27,315 bases of DNA from CANHVK01 sp044232905 (lineage in GTDB: Bacteria > Bacteroidota > Bacteroidia > Flavobacteriales_D > Crocinitomicaceae). Of this stretch, positions 15,924 through 23,411 are shown one piece after another; the first letter of the stretch is position 1; each line of letters begins with the position of its first letter. Position numbers and translations under genes: made by a program. The stretch covers positions 1-27,315 of the forward strand of contig JBIIKZ010000027.1 of assembly GCA_044232905.1 (NCBI GenBank), written 5' to 3'. The notes under the pieces were generated by a model. It was not told where the DNA came from and did not search any database. It saw only the letters and a program-made list of their open reading frames with translations.

Positions 15924-16649
15924 ATGCAAAACACGCTATTACTATTAGTTATTTCTTTTCTTTCTACAGCGTTATTCTGTCAGAAAGCAGCGGATTTTTT
16001 GGAGACTGGCATTGCAAAGGAAGCAGAAGGTAATTATAAAGCAGCGATACTTGAATATAATAAAGCTCTAAAAATCAATACCCATTATACAGAAGCGTAT
16101 GTGAATCGAGGAATTGCAAAATCTTATCTTGGTGATTATCGTGGTGCAATTGCTGACTATAATCATGCTTTAGGAATTAATCCAAATTCTTCTGAAGCGT
16201 ATAATTTACGTGGTGAAATACATAATATTTTAGGAGAATATCAGGAAGCTATTCGTGATTTTAATCAAACTTTACATTTAAATAAAAAACATGCTAAGGC
16301 TTATTTTAATCGCGGAAATTCTCATCAAGCAATTGGACATTATAAACGTGCGATTAAAGATTATTTAAAATCAATTGCTATTAATCAATCATTTCCGAAT
16401 GTGTTTTTCGAGTTAGGAAACGTATACACGATGTTAGGGACTTATCCTGAGGCTATTACAAATTACGATCAAGCGATAAGTCTTAAAACAGATTTTGCAC
16501 ATGCATATATCGCAAGAGGAGTAGCAAAAATCAAAAGTGGCGAGCAAGGTGGTTGTGGAGATTTTACAAAAGCGGAAGAATTAGGAGATAAAACGGTTCA
16601 GTATATGATACAATTGTATTGTAAAAAGGGGAATGAAGAGAAGAAGTGA
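15924..16649 (+). CDS. Secreted TPR-repeat protein
   Basis: 241 residues from ATG 15924. A signal peptide (MQNTLLLLVISFLSTALFCQ) is followed by about six 34-residue tetratricopeptide repeats, each of the pattern G-x-x-x-x-x-x-G-[DEN]-Y-x-x-A-I-x-[DE]-[YF] with a final A-I-x-x-x-P/x. The last repeat ends in the GGCGDFTKAEELGD form common in Bacteroidota TPR proteins. An in-frame TTG at 15903 would add seven residues (MIQLIKS) before the signal peptide; I prefer the ATG because it puts the hydrophobic core at the normal distance. TPR arrays act as protein-binding scaffolds; no partner can be named. The stop codon TGA lies inside a GAGTGAC repeat shared with the hemB leader. Confidence 0.88.
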   Translation: MQNTLLLLVISFLSTALFCQKAADFLETGIAKEAEGNYKAAILEYNKALKINTHYTEAYVNRGIAKSYLGDYRGAIADYNHALGINPNSSEAYNLRGEIHNILGEYQEAIRDFNQTLHLNKKHAKAYFNRGNSHQAIGHYKRAIKDYLKSIAINQSFPNVFFELGNVYTMLGTYPEAITNYDQAISLKTDFAHAYIARGVAKIKSGEQGGCGDFTKAEELGDKTVQYMIQLYCKKGNEEKK

Positions 16650-16720
16650 CGAGTGACAGCTCTTCTTTTTGAAAGGCTCAAGGTTAACTTGCCTCAGGGA
16701 CCGGAGTGAAGAGTGATGAC
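16645..16720. repeat. GAGTGAC-type repeat with hairpin between TPR gene and recQ
   Basis: AGTGACGAGTGAC at 16645-16657 is identical to 3835-3847, and GGAGTGAAGAGTGATGAC at 16703-16720 is a degenerate third copy. Between them, AGG..CAAG (16674-16682) pairs with CTTGCCT (16688-16694) around a five-base loop, with a two-base bulge. The arrangement of repeat, hairpin, repeat suggests a small dispersed element in the 3' end of the TPR gene and the recQ leader. Confidence 0.5.
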
Positions 16721-16731
16721 AAAATACATAA

Positions 16732-18624
16732 ATGAATAAAAGTCAAGAAATATTAAAAAAATACTGGGGTTTCGATTCGTTTCGAGCGCTTCAGGAAGAT
16801 ATTATTGATGCTGCTATTTACGGAAAAGATACCGTTGCTTTAATGCCAACTGGTGGTGGTAAATCCATTTGTTTTCAAATTCCTGGTTTGGCACGCGAAG
16901 GAATCTGTATTGTTATTTCACCATTAATCTCCCTGATGCAAGACCAGGTAGATCAATTAGAAGCAAAAGGAATTCGTGCCAAAGCAATTACGAGTATGAT
17001 GAGTTATCGCGAAATCGACATCACATTAGATAATGCTAAATTTGAAGGGCTTGATTTTTTATATACTTCTCCAGAGCGTTTACAATCACGTTTATTTATT
17101 GAACGATTTAAACAAATGAATGTTTCTCTCATTGTTGTAGATGAAGCGCATTGTATTTCAGAATGGGGGCATGATTTTCGTCCTCCCTATCGTAAAATTG
17201 CGGAATTACGAAAACATCATCCGGAAGTGCCTATTATTGCTTTAACAGCTACTGCAACCAAGGAAGTAAAAGAAGATATTATACTACAATTAGATTTAAA
17301 AAATCCAGCTGTTTTTGAAAGTTCATTTCAACGTGTTAATTTAAGTTATGAAGTTCATCAGGTTGAAAATAAAGATATTGCACTACTTAAATGGGTACAA
17401 AAATTTCCGCACATGTGTGGTATCGTTTATTGTCAGACTAGAAAATCGGTTAAAGAAATCGCTAACTTTTTATATAATCATGGCATAAAAACTGGGATTT
17501 ACCATGGAGGTTTAGATGCAATTCAACGTAATCAAATGATGCAGTTGTGGATGAACGATGAAGTCCACTTAATGCTAGCTACAAACGCTTTTGGAATGGG
17601 GATTGATAAACCAAATGTTCGTTATGTGATTCATTATGAATTCCCTAACAACATAGAGGCTTATTTTCAAGAAGCAGGTAGAGCAGGTCGAGACGGGAAA
17701 GAGTCACGTACGTTGGTGCTTTTAAATCAACGCGATATAGCTACTACCCATGATACTGTTGAAAAGCAATTCCCTCCTATTCAAAAGGTAAAATCAACTT
17801 ACAGAGCTTTGTGTAATCATTTAAAACTAGCAATAGGTTCTGGAGAAAGAGAAACGTTTCCAATTAACCTGAGGGAGCTTTGTAAAAGTTTTAAATTAGA
17901 AGTAATTGAAACCTATCAATCCCTGAAAATACTTGAAATGAATGGGGATATCTTATTCAATGAGAGTGTTTTTAATCCAACACGTGTGAAATTTTCAGTT
18001 GGGAATACAATAGTATACAGTTTTCAAATTAAATATGAGAAAGTTGCAAAACTTATTAGTTTTTTGAGTCGTAGTTATCCTGGGATTTTTGATCACTTTT
18101 TTGATTTGGATGAATCCGTGTGCTGTTCCAAACTTGGAATTACAACTAAAGAGTTAGAAAATCAGCTTCGTTTTTTAGAACAAAATGGGATTATTGATAT
18201 AACTTGGAAAAACGATTTACCGAAAGTTACATTTCTACACGAACGATTGCCGGATGATTACATGCGTGTTTCAGACGAAGTATACCATAACCGTAAAATT
18301 CGTGCTTTCAGACGTTGGGATAATATGCAACACTATTTAATGACCAATCATTGTCGCGAGCAATTCATTTTGCATTATTTTGGGCAAGAAGTTCTTACGT
18401 GTGGTAAATGCGATTATTGTAGAAATCTTCGTAAAGAGAAAATTGCACAAACAAAATTAATCGAGATAGTTCTTATTCAATTAGAAGAAAATCCCTTGTC
18501 TCTAGAGGGACTTTTAGCTCAAAACCCTAATGTAATTGAAGAACAAATGAAGCAGGTATTGCAATATTTGATATTAGAAGAAGTGATTTTCTTTGATGGG
18601 AAATATAAGAAAAGTGTCGTTTGA
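16732..18624 (+). CDS. RecQ family ATP-dependent DNA helicase, short form
   Basis: 630 residues. The Q motif YWGFDSFRALQEDII, Walker A MPTGGGKSICFQIP (K44), DEAH box VVDEAHCISEWGHDFRPPY, LTATAT, and motif VI QEAGRAGRDGK mark an SF2 RecQ helicase. The RecQ C-terminal zinc cluster has C541, C557, C560 and C563 in HCREQ and TCGKCDYC. Only about 67 residues follow the cluster, so the HRDC domain of full-length RecQ is absent; a short winged-helix-like stretch remains. It unwinds branched DNA in repair and recombination in the cytoplasm. The gene abuts, stop to stop, the convergent BrkB gene with no gap. It starts 12 bp after the GAGTGAC repeat region. Confidence 0.94.
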   Translation: MNKSQEILKKYWGFDSFRALQEDIIDAAIYGKDTVALMPTGGGKSICFQIPGLAREGICIVISPLISLMQDQVDQLEAKGIRAKAITSMMSYREIDITLDNAKFEGLDFLYTSPERLQSRLFIERFKQMNVSLIVVDEAHCISEWGHDFRPPYRKIAELRKHHPEVPIIALTATATKEVKEDIILQLDLKNPAVFESSFQRVNLSYEVHQVENKDIALLKWVQKFPHMCGIVYCQTRKSVKEIANFLYNHGIKTGIYHGGLDAIQRNQMMQLWMNDEVHLMLATNAFGMGIDKPNVRYVIHYEFPNNIEAYFQEAGRAGRDGKESRTLVLLNQRDIATTHDTVEKQFPPIQKVKSTYRALCNHLKLAIGSGERETFPINLRELCKSFKLEVIETYQSLKILEMNGDILFNESVFNPTRVKFSVGNTIVYSFQIKYEKVAKLISFLSRSYPGIFDHFFDLDESVCCSKLGITTKELENQLRFLEQNGIIDITWKNDLPKVTFLHERLPDDYMRVSDEVYHNRKIRAFRRWDNMQHYLMTNHCREQFILHYFGQEVLTCGKCDYCRNLRKEKIAQTKLIEIVLIQLEENPLSLEGLLAQNPNVIEEQMKQVLQYLILEEVIFFDGKYKKSVV

Positions 18625-19527
18625 TTATTTCACCTGTATTGGTCGACCAAGAATCTTGGCGTAAACTGCAGTAAATTTCGCGCCAAAGAAGATAATCTGA
18701 GAGGTATAATATACCCAAGCTAATAAAATCAAAATAGTTCCAGCGATTCCAGCATCTTTTGCAAAAAAGTAGTGTGTGAGGTAAAATTTAATCCCTAATT
18801 GACCTAAATAGAGCAAGGTAGAAGTTACTATACTTCCGGCTAATGCCAAACGATGTAATACTATACCGTCTGACAGATATTTTAGTACACAATAAAAAAT
18901 TATAATATTTGTAGCTAATGGAATTACATTTTGTGTAATAAATGAATAAAATTGTAGTAATCCGTGAAGATTATTAAACAATTTATCTCCAAAAGATAAC
19001 AATACTATTTGGGCAAAATAGGTTGTGATAATTATTAAACCAAAAAACATCAATAACAGAACATGTACTAAACGATCTTTAAGGTTTGAGAAAATCATTT
19101 TCTTTTTTGAAGAATGAATTAGTTGAATATCGTAAAAATCGTTTATACTGTGTTTTAGGGATGATAATATAGCTGTCGAAGAAATCAATAATACAATCAC
19201 ACCAATTAATTGTAGTACAAAATTACTTTTGTGAAAATCAATTTCAGATAAAAAAGACATAATTCCCTTTACATCTTTTATTCCGATTTGTTTAGTCAAC
19301 ACTTCAGATATAATTGATTGCATTCTGAATTTACCAATAAAAGCACCAAACGATACTATGCTCAAATATAAAATTGGAACTAAAGCAAAAATGGTATAAT
19401 AGGATAAAGCCGCTCCATGAAACAAACTGTTTTCACTTGCAAATTCAGTAACCGTTTTTTTAAACAAATTAACACATTCGGCCCAGGACAGTTTTTGAAT
19501 TTTATTAGATGTAGATTTCTTGGACAT
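18625..19527 (-). CDS. YihY/virulence factor BrkB family membrane protein
   Basis: 300 residues with about six transmembrane segments. The family hallmark is visible: near the N-terminus FHGAALSYYTIFALVPILYLSI, then long hydrophobic stretches and LLAWVYYTSQIIFFGAKFTAVYAK near the C-terminus. The family was once named ribonuclease BN by mistake; its function remains uncertain (possibly lipid or envelope transport). Its start overlaps the ABC ATPase gene by 23 bp, so it is the last gene of the parA operon. Its stop codon abuts the recQ stop on the other strand. Confidence 0.9.
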   Translation of the reverse strand: MSKKSTSNKIQKLSWAECVNLFKKTVTEFASENSLFHGAALSYYTIFALVPILYLSIVSFGAFIGKFRMQSIISEVLTKQIGIKDVKGIMSFLSEIDFHKSNFVLQLIGVIVLLISSTAILSSLKHSINDFYDIQLIHSSKKKMIFSNLKDRLVHVLLLMFFGLIIITTYFAQIVLLSFGDKLFNNLHGLLQFYSFITQNVIPLATNIIIFYCVLKYLSDGIVLHRLALAGSIVTSTLLYLGQLGIKFYLTHYFFAKDAGIAGTILILLAWVYYTSQIIFFGAKFTAVYAKILGRPIQVK

Positions 19528-20428
19528 TATTTAAAGATTCCGAATGATTTAATACAATAATTTCTTTTTTGTTTACTTTGAAAGTTGATTGTACAAATCC
19601 CCCATAGTAGGTAGAGAATTGAAAATTTATATGAATTTTGTTAGTGCCTGTTAATGCATTTAAACTGAATTGGTGAGGTCGAAACAATACTTCTTTTTTG
19701 TTGATTTTTATACGATTTACTTCTCCGAAAAATAAGGCTTCTTGATAAGAGGATGGTTGTTCATAAAATACCCTAGGTATATCTAATCGTTTGATCTTCC
19801 CTTCCGAGAAATAAGCAATTTTATCCGCAAGACCAATAACATCTTGTCCATCGTGTGTCACGAAAACAAAGCTTGTCTTACGTGTTTTTTTAAGTGCTTG
19901 TAAATAATGTACCACTTTACGTTTAATATGCGCATCCATGTGCGCGAAAGGCTCATCCAACAAGATTACTTTTGGCTCCATGATTAAGGCACGTCCTAAA
20001 GCGAGTCTTTGTTTTTCCCCTCCCGAAATGTAAACTGCTTGGCTATTTGCAATACTTGTCAAACCTAAAAGATCTAATAGTTCATCTGCGAATTGATCTC
20101 GAATTTCTTTGGTGAGATGGTTTGCTTTAACGATTAAGTTTTCACGTACCGTATGGTATAAATCTAATCCAAATTCTTGGTTTACTAATTGAACTTCTGG
20201 GTGTCCAGGTACTAAACGGTCTTTTGGACCTAAAATGAGCTCGCCATCTAATTTGACTGTACCTTTTGAAGCATCTAGAAGACCGGCTAAAATATGAAGT
20301 AAAGTAGATTTTCCAGCGCCACTTGGTCCTACTAGGCCTAACATCTCTCCTTTTTTAACTGTAAGTTGAATGTTAGATAGAATAGAACGTGTAGCACGTT
20401 CAAAGTAAACACCTTGAATAGAAAACAT
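19505..20428 (-). CDS. ABC transporter ATP-binding protein with TOBE-like tail
   Basis: 307 residues. Walker A GPSGAGKST (34-42), Q-loop Q84, signature ISGGEKQ (134-140), Walker B VILLDEPF (154-161), D-loop and H192 switch are all present. The signature has E in place of the usual Q (ISGGE). Residues about 235-307 form a C-terminal beta-rich tail with VLFRPHQF, like the TOBE domain of PotA/FbpC/ModC-type import ATPases. No permease or binding protein is adjacent. Its ATG shares one base with the preceding gene's stop codon (TAATG), and its 3' end overlaps the BrkB gene. It may energise a permease encoded elsewhere, or an export process. Confidence 0.88.
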   Translation of the reverse strand: MFSIQGVYFERATRSILSNIQLTVKKGEMLGLVGPSGAGKSTLLHILAGLLDASKGTVKLDGELILGPKDRLVPGHPEVQLVNQEFGLDLYHTVRENLIVKANHLTKEIRDQFADELLDLLGLTSIANSQAVYISGGEKQRLALGRALIMEPKVILLDEPFAHMDAHIKRKVVHYLQALKKTRKTSFVFVTHDGQDVIGLADKIAYFSEGKIKRLDIPRVFYEQPSSYQEALFFGEVNRIKINKKEVLFRPHQFSLNALTGTNKIHINFQFSTYYGGFVQSTFKVNKKEIIVLNHSESLNNVQEIYI

Positions 20429-20856
20429 TAATCGCGTGCTAAATCGGTTGGAAATTCTTTGGAAGCAATGTAAACTCCTGGAATAGGATCTGCTAAAGGT
20501 TCATAGTCTTTAATAAATACTTTGAAAAGTACTGTTTCTTCTTCTTTTTCGAATATATAAGAATCTACAATACTTTCTGAAATTGCGAATGCTCCTTCTA
20601 CCCCATTTTTCATTTTCAATCGTGCTACTAACATATTAGGTATTTCATAGGAAAAAGGACCTTCATTTGTTTCGCCTTGTAAAAGATAAATACTTTTTTC
20701 ATCCAGAAATACATCTTCTAATTCTTCTGAAACCGAAAATTCATCTTCCCATTCATAAAGTGGATTGTTATCTGATTCTTTTCCTCCATGATTAGCCTCT
20801 GCGTATTCCGGTGAAAAGTCATCATTTAACAAATAAAAGTGTGCATTTATTTTCAT
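20428..20856 (-). CDS. Small acidic protein of unknown function in the parA operon
   Basis: 142 residues, markedly acidic (clusters EWEDEFSVSEELEDVFLDE and FEKEEETVLF), with alternating hydrophobic pattern suggesting mostly beta structure (IYLLQG, FSYEIPNMLVARLKM, GAFAISESIV, VLFKVFIKDY). No signal peptide, transmembrane segment or known catalytic motif is visible, and I do not recognise the family. Its stop TAA overlaps the ABC ATPase start (TAATG), and a 36-bp gap separates it from the gene upstream. Codon use and base composition look like the neighbours. Being between the ParA partner and the ABC ATPase suggests a shared role, but nothing more can be said from sequence. Confidence 0.7.
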   Translation of the reverse strand: MKINAHFYLLNDDFSPEYAEANHGGKESDNNPLYEWEDEFSVSEELEDVFLDEKSIYLLQGETNEGPFSYEIPNMLVARLKMKNGVEGAFAISESIVDSYIFEKEEETVLFKVFIKDYEPLADPIPGVYIASKEFPTDLARD

Positions 20857-20892
20857 TGAAAATCGTGTTGATAAGGTAGTTAGAAATTGGAT

Positions 20893-21300
20893 TTAGAGTT
20901 TCCAGTTCTTTTGAAGATCCATCCAATACTGCATGTAGTTTTTTTGCATGATTAAAGACATATCAAAAACATTAGTCACTGATATTGGTGTTACAGAACG
21001 CATGTATAAAGTAGTTATTACTTGTTGTACAGACATTTTGTTTTCAAGTGCCAAGGTTTTTATTTGCTCTTGAACATCTTCGAAGGATGTTTTTTGTAAC
21101 GCTTTAGAATCTATAAATTTTTCCGTAATATTTGGTTCAGCTTTGGAGGTGGAAATAATACCATCCGCAGCAACTACAACTAATGATAACGGATCTTTTT
21201 CAAAAAAATCATCAGTATCAGAAATGGAAGATGTTTGTAATACAGACTCAGTTTGTAAAAAACGAGTCAAATCATTTAATGTTGTATTTTTTTTAGCCAT
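20893..21300 (-). CDS. Small protein of unknown function, probable ParA partner
   Basis: 135 residues beginning MAKKNTTLNDLTRFLQ and ending MQKNYMQYWMDLQKNWKL. The N-terminus is lysine-containing and disordered-looking. Residues 38-50 are hydrophobic (LSLVVVAADGIIS). The second half is helical, with a C-terminal amphipathic helix rich in Met, Tyr and Trp. It starts 3 bp after the parA stop codon and so is co-translated with it. Partners of ParA-type ATPases commonly use a basic N-terminal peptide to stimulate ATP hydrolysis, and K3/K4 fit such a role; this is inference. The tail weakly recalls phasins. There is no ParB-like helix-turn-helix, so it is not a centromere-binding protein of the usual type. 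Confidence 0.7.
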   Translation of the reverse strand: MAKKNTTLNDLTRFLQTESVLQTSSISDTDDFFEKDPLSLVVVAADGIISTSKAEPNITEKFIDSKALQKTSFEDVQEQIKTLALENKMSVQQVITTLYMRSVTPISVTNVFDMSLIMQKNYMQYWMDLQKNWKL

Positions 21301-21303
21301 CTG

Positions 21304-21924
21304 TTAAAATAGGGTTAATATTTCTTTCGTTATTCCAAGATACTCTTTTTCTGCGAGAATAGTACTACTTTGCGTAAACATATTTCTCGAAGGTACGAAA
21401 TTTTCTAGGATGTGTGCGTCTAATTGATCTAACATGCTTGAAATCGTCTTTGTACGCGTTGATCCATGAATCCTATTTGGAAGAATTGCAATTTTCAGAT
21501 TCTTATTTAATACTTTAGCAGGTTTTAAATCTTCTACCGTTTGATAAGTTACTAATAAATCATTTTGAGATAAACTTGTCGGGATAAGTACAAGGTCACT
21601 CGACACACATATTTTTTTAATACTAACATCTGTCGTTTTACCAGCAGTATCTAATATAATAAAATCGATTTTTTGTTTTTTATAGCTTTCTAATTCTTCG
21701 GCAATCAAATGATCTTCGGAAGGAGTGATTGTGAAAAGTTGCTCTTCTTTCGCTCCTGTTTTAAACAATTCCATTTTACGTAAAGTGCTCAAAGTATAAT
21801 TAGTGTCTGTTTCTATAACACGAACTGCGTAGCCCAAACTATGAAGCATAGTGGCTAAATTTATAGCATTTGTTGTTTTACCTGTACCGCCTTTACGACT
21901 AATAAATGAAATAACTTTGGTCAT
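21304..21924 (-). CDS. Orphan ParA family ATPase
   Basis: 206 residues. The deviant Walker A SRKGGTGKTTNAINLA (KGGTGKTT at 11-18), D40 in VIETDTNYT (Walker A'), and DFIILDTAGKT (Walker B) define a ParA/MinD-type P-loop ATPase. It is close to the minimal length, like plasmid ParA type Ib or cargo-positioning proteins (McdA, ParC), and lacks the N-terminal DNA-binding domain of long ParA proteins. The first bases of the operon lie at 21924, with about 240 bp of divergent regulatory space to rplS. The next gene is a small unassigned protein rather than parB, so a chromosome-segregation role is unlikely; positioning of an unidentified cargo is more likely, by inference. Confidence 0.9.
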   Translation of the reverse strand: MTKVISFISRKGGTGKTTNAINLATMLHSLGYAVRVIETDTNYTLSTLRKMELFKTGAKEEQLFTITPSEDHLIAEELESYKKQKIDFIILDTAGKTTDVSIKKICVSSDLVLIPTSLSQNDLLVTYQTVEDLKPAKVLNKNLKIAILPNRIHGSTRTKTISSMLDQLDAHILENFVPSRNMFTQSSTILAEKEYLGITKEILTLF

Positions 21925-22168
21925 GATTTAAATTTTAAACTAAATTAGCTCTAATTATCAGCCCAGCATCACTACATTTGATAACATTTAAACAAAATCA
22001 CTGTTAATTTCATCATTGTGTATAAACTATGAAGTGATTGCATGCGTGAAAAAAGTATAATTAAATGAATATTTCATTTTTTTTTACTTTTACTGAAGTT
22101 TAATTAAATTTTATTCGTAATATTGCACTCCGAATTTATCGGAAAATTGTAAAAAGAAATTAAGAATC
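21925..22168. other. Divergent intergenic region between parA and rplS
   Basis: AT-rich, 244 bp. A plus-strand TAATATTG at 22118-22125, 43 bp before rplS, is a plausible -7 element; the nearest upstream candidates for -33 are poor (CTG at 22093-22095). On the minus strand TAATTTAG close to the parA start is a weak -7 match. No reading frame or convincing RNA structure is seen. Confidence 0.4.
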
Positions 22169-22534
22169 ATGGATATCATTAAACAACTTGAGAACGAATT
22201 AGTAGAAGTTAAGAACTTCCCGAATTTCAAAAGTGGTGATACAGTTATAGTATCTTATAAAATTAAAGAAGGAAACAAAGAGCGTATCCAGCAATTCCAA
22301 GGTGTTGTTTTACAACGTCGTGGTTCTGGTGTTACTGAAACTTTTACAGTTCGTAAAATGTCAGGTAATATTGGTGTTGAGCGTATCTTCCCTATTGCGT
22401 CACCATTTGTTGATCAAATCGTAGTTACTAAGAAAGGTGCTGTACGTAGAGCTCGTATTTTCTACTTTAGAGAATTAACTGGTAAAGCAGCTAGAATTAA
22501 AGAAAAAAGAAGTTTCTCAACTATCAAAAAGTAA
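22169..22534 (+). CDS. rplS: 50S ribosomal protein L19
   Basis: 121 residues, the usual L19 size. It is located at the 30S-50S interface of the ribosome. Matching segments are FKSGDTVIVSYKIKEGNKER, QQFQGVVLQRRGSGVTETFT, NIGVERIFPIASPFVD and RRARIFYFREL. In many bacteria rplS belongs to the rpsP-rimM-trmD-rplS operon; here the upstream gene is a divergent ParA operon, so it stands alone, as is common in Bacteroidota. The ATG at 22169 is preceded by the A-rich leader AAAAAGAAATTAAGAATC. A terminator follows 19 bp after the stop. Confidence 0.98.
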   Translation: MDIIKQLENELVEVKNFPNFKSGDTVIVSYKIKEGNKERIQQFQGVVLQRRGSGVTETFTVRKMSGNIGVERIFPIASPFVDQIVVTKKGAVRRARIFYFRELTGKAARIKEKRSFSTIKK

Positions 22535-22553
22535 TAGAAATTTAACCATATTG

Positions 22554-22584
22554 AAAGACTGCTTAATAAAGCGGTCTTTTTTTT
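22554..22584 (+). terminator. Intrinsic terminator of rplS
   Basis: AAAGACTGCTT (22554-22564) pairs with AAGCGGTCTTT (22569-22579), with one G-T pair, around the four-base loop AATA, and is followed by eight T. It lies 19 bp after the L19 stop codon. Confidence 0.9.
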
Positions 22585-22595
22585 GCCTAATAAAT

Positions 22596-23411
22596 ATGTC
22601 TGTTAACCAAAAAAATACGCAAAAATTAAAAGTTTCCAACGATTTGATGGTTGCTGGACTCCGGTTGTTTTTAGACGCACACATTTTTATCTGGAAAAAC
22701 AAGCTGAAACGCTACTTACTTATTTCAGGGTTTTCTTTTTTAGTTTTATTCTCTATTAGTATACAGGGATTATTACATTGGATTGATCTCAACGAAGCTT
22801 GGATTACAAAATGGTTACTCGCCAAAGGATTATATTATGTTAAACTTTCCAAAATAGAATTGAATTATGGAATAAATGGTGTTTTTTGGATAGTTCGACA
22901 TTCGATTAATGTAAATAAAGACTCTTTTTTCACAACCATTTTTTTAGTTATTGGCACACCTTATTTCTCTTTAATTAGTCGGAAAGTACATCAATTGTTA
23001 AATACCCAACCTAAACGTGAAAACTTTGGCTGGATGGCTGAAATTTGGCGTGGTATAAAATTATCGATTAGTAATTCATTAAAACAATTTGGACTCATTT
23101 TGGTAATCACAGGGTTATCTTTCCTTCCAGTTATTTCGATTATTACTCCCTTATTGACTTTTAGTGTATTAGCCTATTATAATGGGATATTAATGATGGA
23201 TTATTCTTTGGAACGAAATGGATTTAGCATAAGTGAAAGCAGGCTTATTTATAAACAAAATAAATCCTTGCTATTTGCGCTCGGACTTGGATTTATGTTT
23301 TTACTTTTAATACCAGTTATCGGGTGGTTTTTAGCACCTACATATGCGCTTGTTACTGGTGCGCTAGTGTACAAAAATTACATTCAATTGAAGGATAGTA
23401 CTTCTTTGTAA
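22596..23411 (+). CDS. EI24/CysZ-like multi-pass membrane protein
   Basis: 271 residues from ATG 22596. Hydrophobic segments fall at about residues 41-60, 112-125, 165-190 and 225-260. The C-terminal segment LIPVIGWFLAPTYALVTGALVY, after a basic charged loop (LIYKQNKSL), matches the pattern of the EI24 domain (CysZ-like, etoposide-induced 2.4 family). Some members transport sulfate; others are uncharacterised, so the substrate is unassigned. An in-frame ATG at 22551 would add 15 residues encoded by the rplS terminator hairpin and its T tract; I reject it in favour of ATG 22596. The 3' end overlaps the convergent bshA gene by 28 bp. No other gene is co-oriented downstream. Confidence 0.75.
   Translation: MSVNQKNTQKLKVSNDLMVAGLRLFLDAHIFIWKNKLKRYLLISGFSFLVLFSISIQGLLHWIDLNEAWITKWLLAKGLYYVKLSKIELNYGINGVFWIVRHSINVNKDSFFTTIFLVIGTPYFSLISRKVHQLLNTQPKRENFGWMAEIWRGIKLSISNSLKQFGLILVITGLSFLPVISIITPLLTFSVLAYYNGILMMDYSLERNGFSISESRLIYKQNKSLLFALGLGFMFLLLIPVIGWFLAPTYALVTGALVYKNYIQLKDSTSL

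Noticed and set aside
16635..16665. GAAGAG/CTCTTC stem with T run as terminator of the TPR gene
   Set aside because: Six pairs with a 19-base loop, overlapping the coding end; too weak to call.
21996..22039. Inverted repeat AATCACT...AGTGATT between parA and rplS
   Set aside because: Only seven bases with a 30-base loop in AT-rich DNA; expected by chance, so not called as an operator.
22551..22595. ATG-less 15-residue N-terminal extension of the EI24-like protein
   Set aside because: It is encoded by the rplS terminator hairpin and T tract; ATG 22596 is the natural start.
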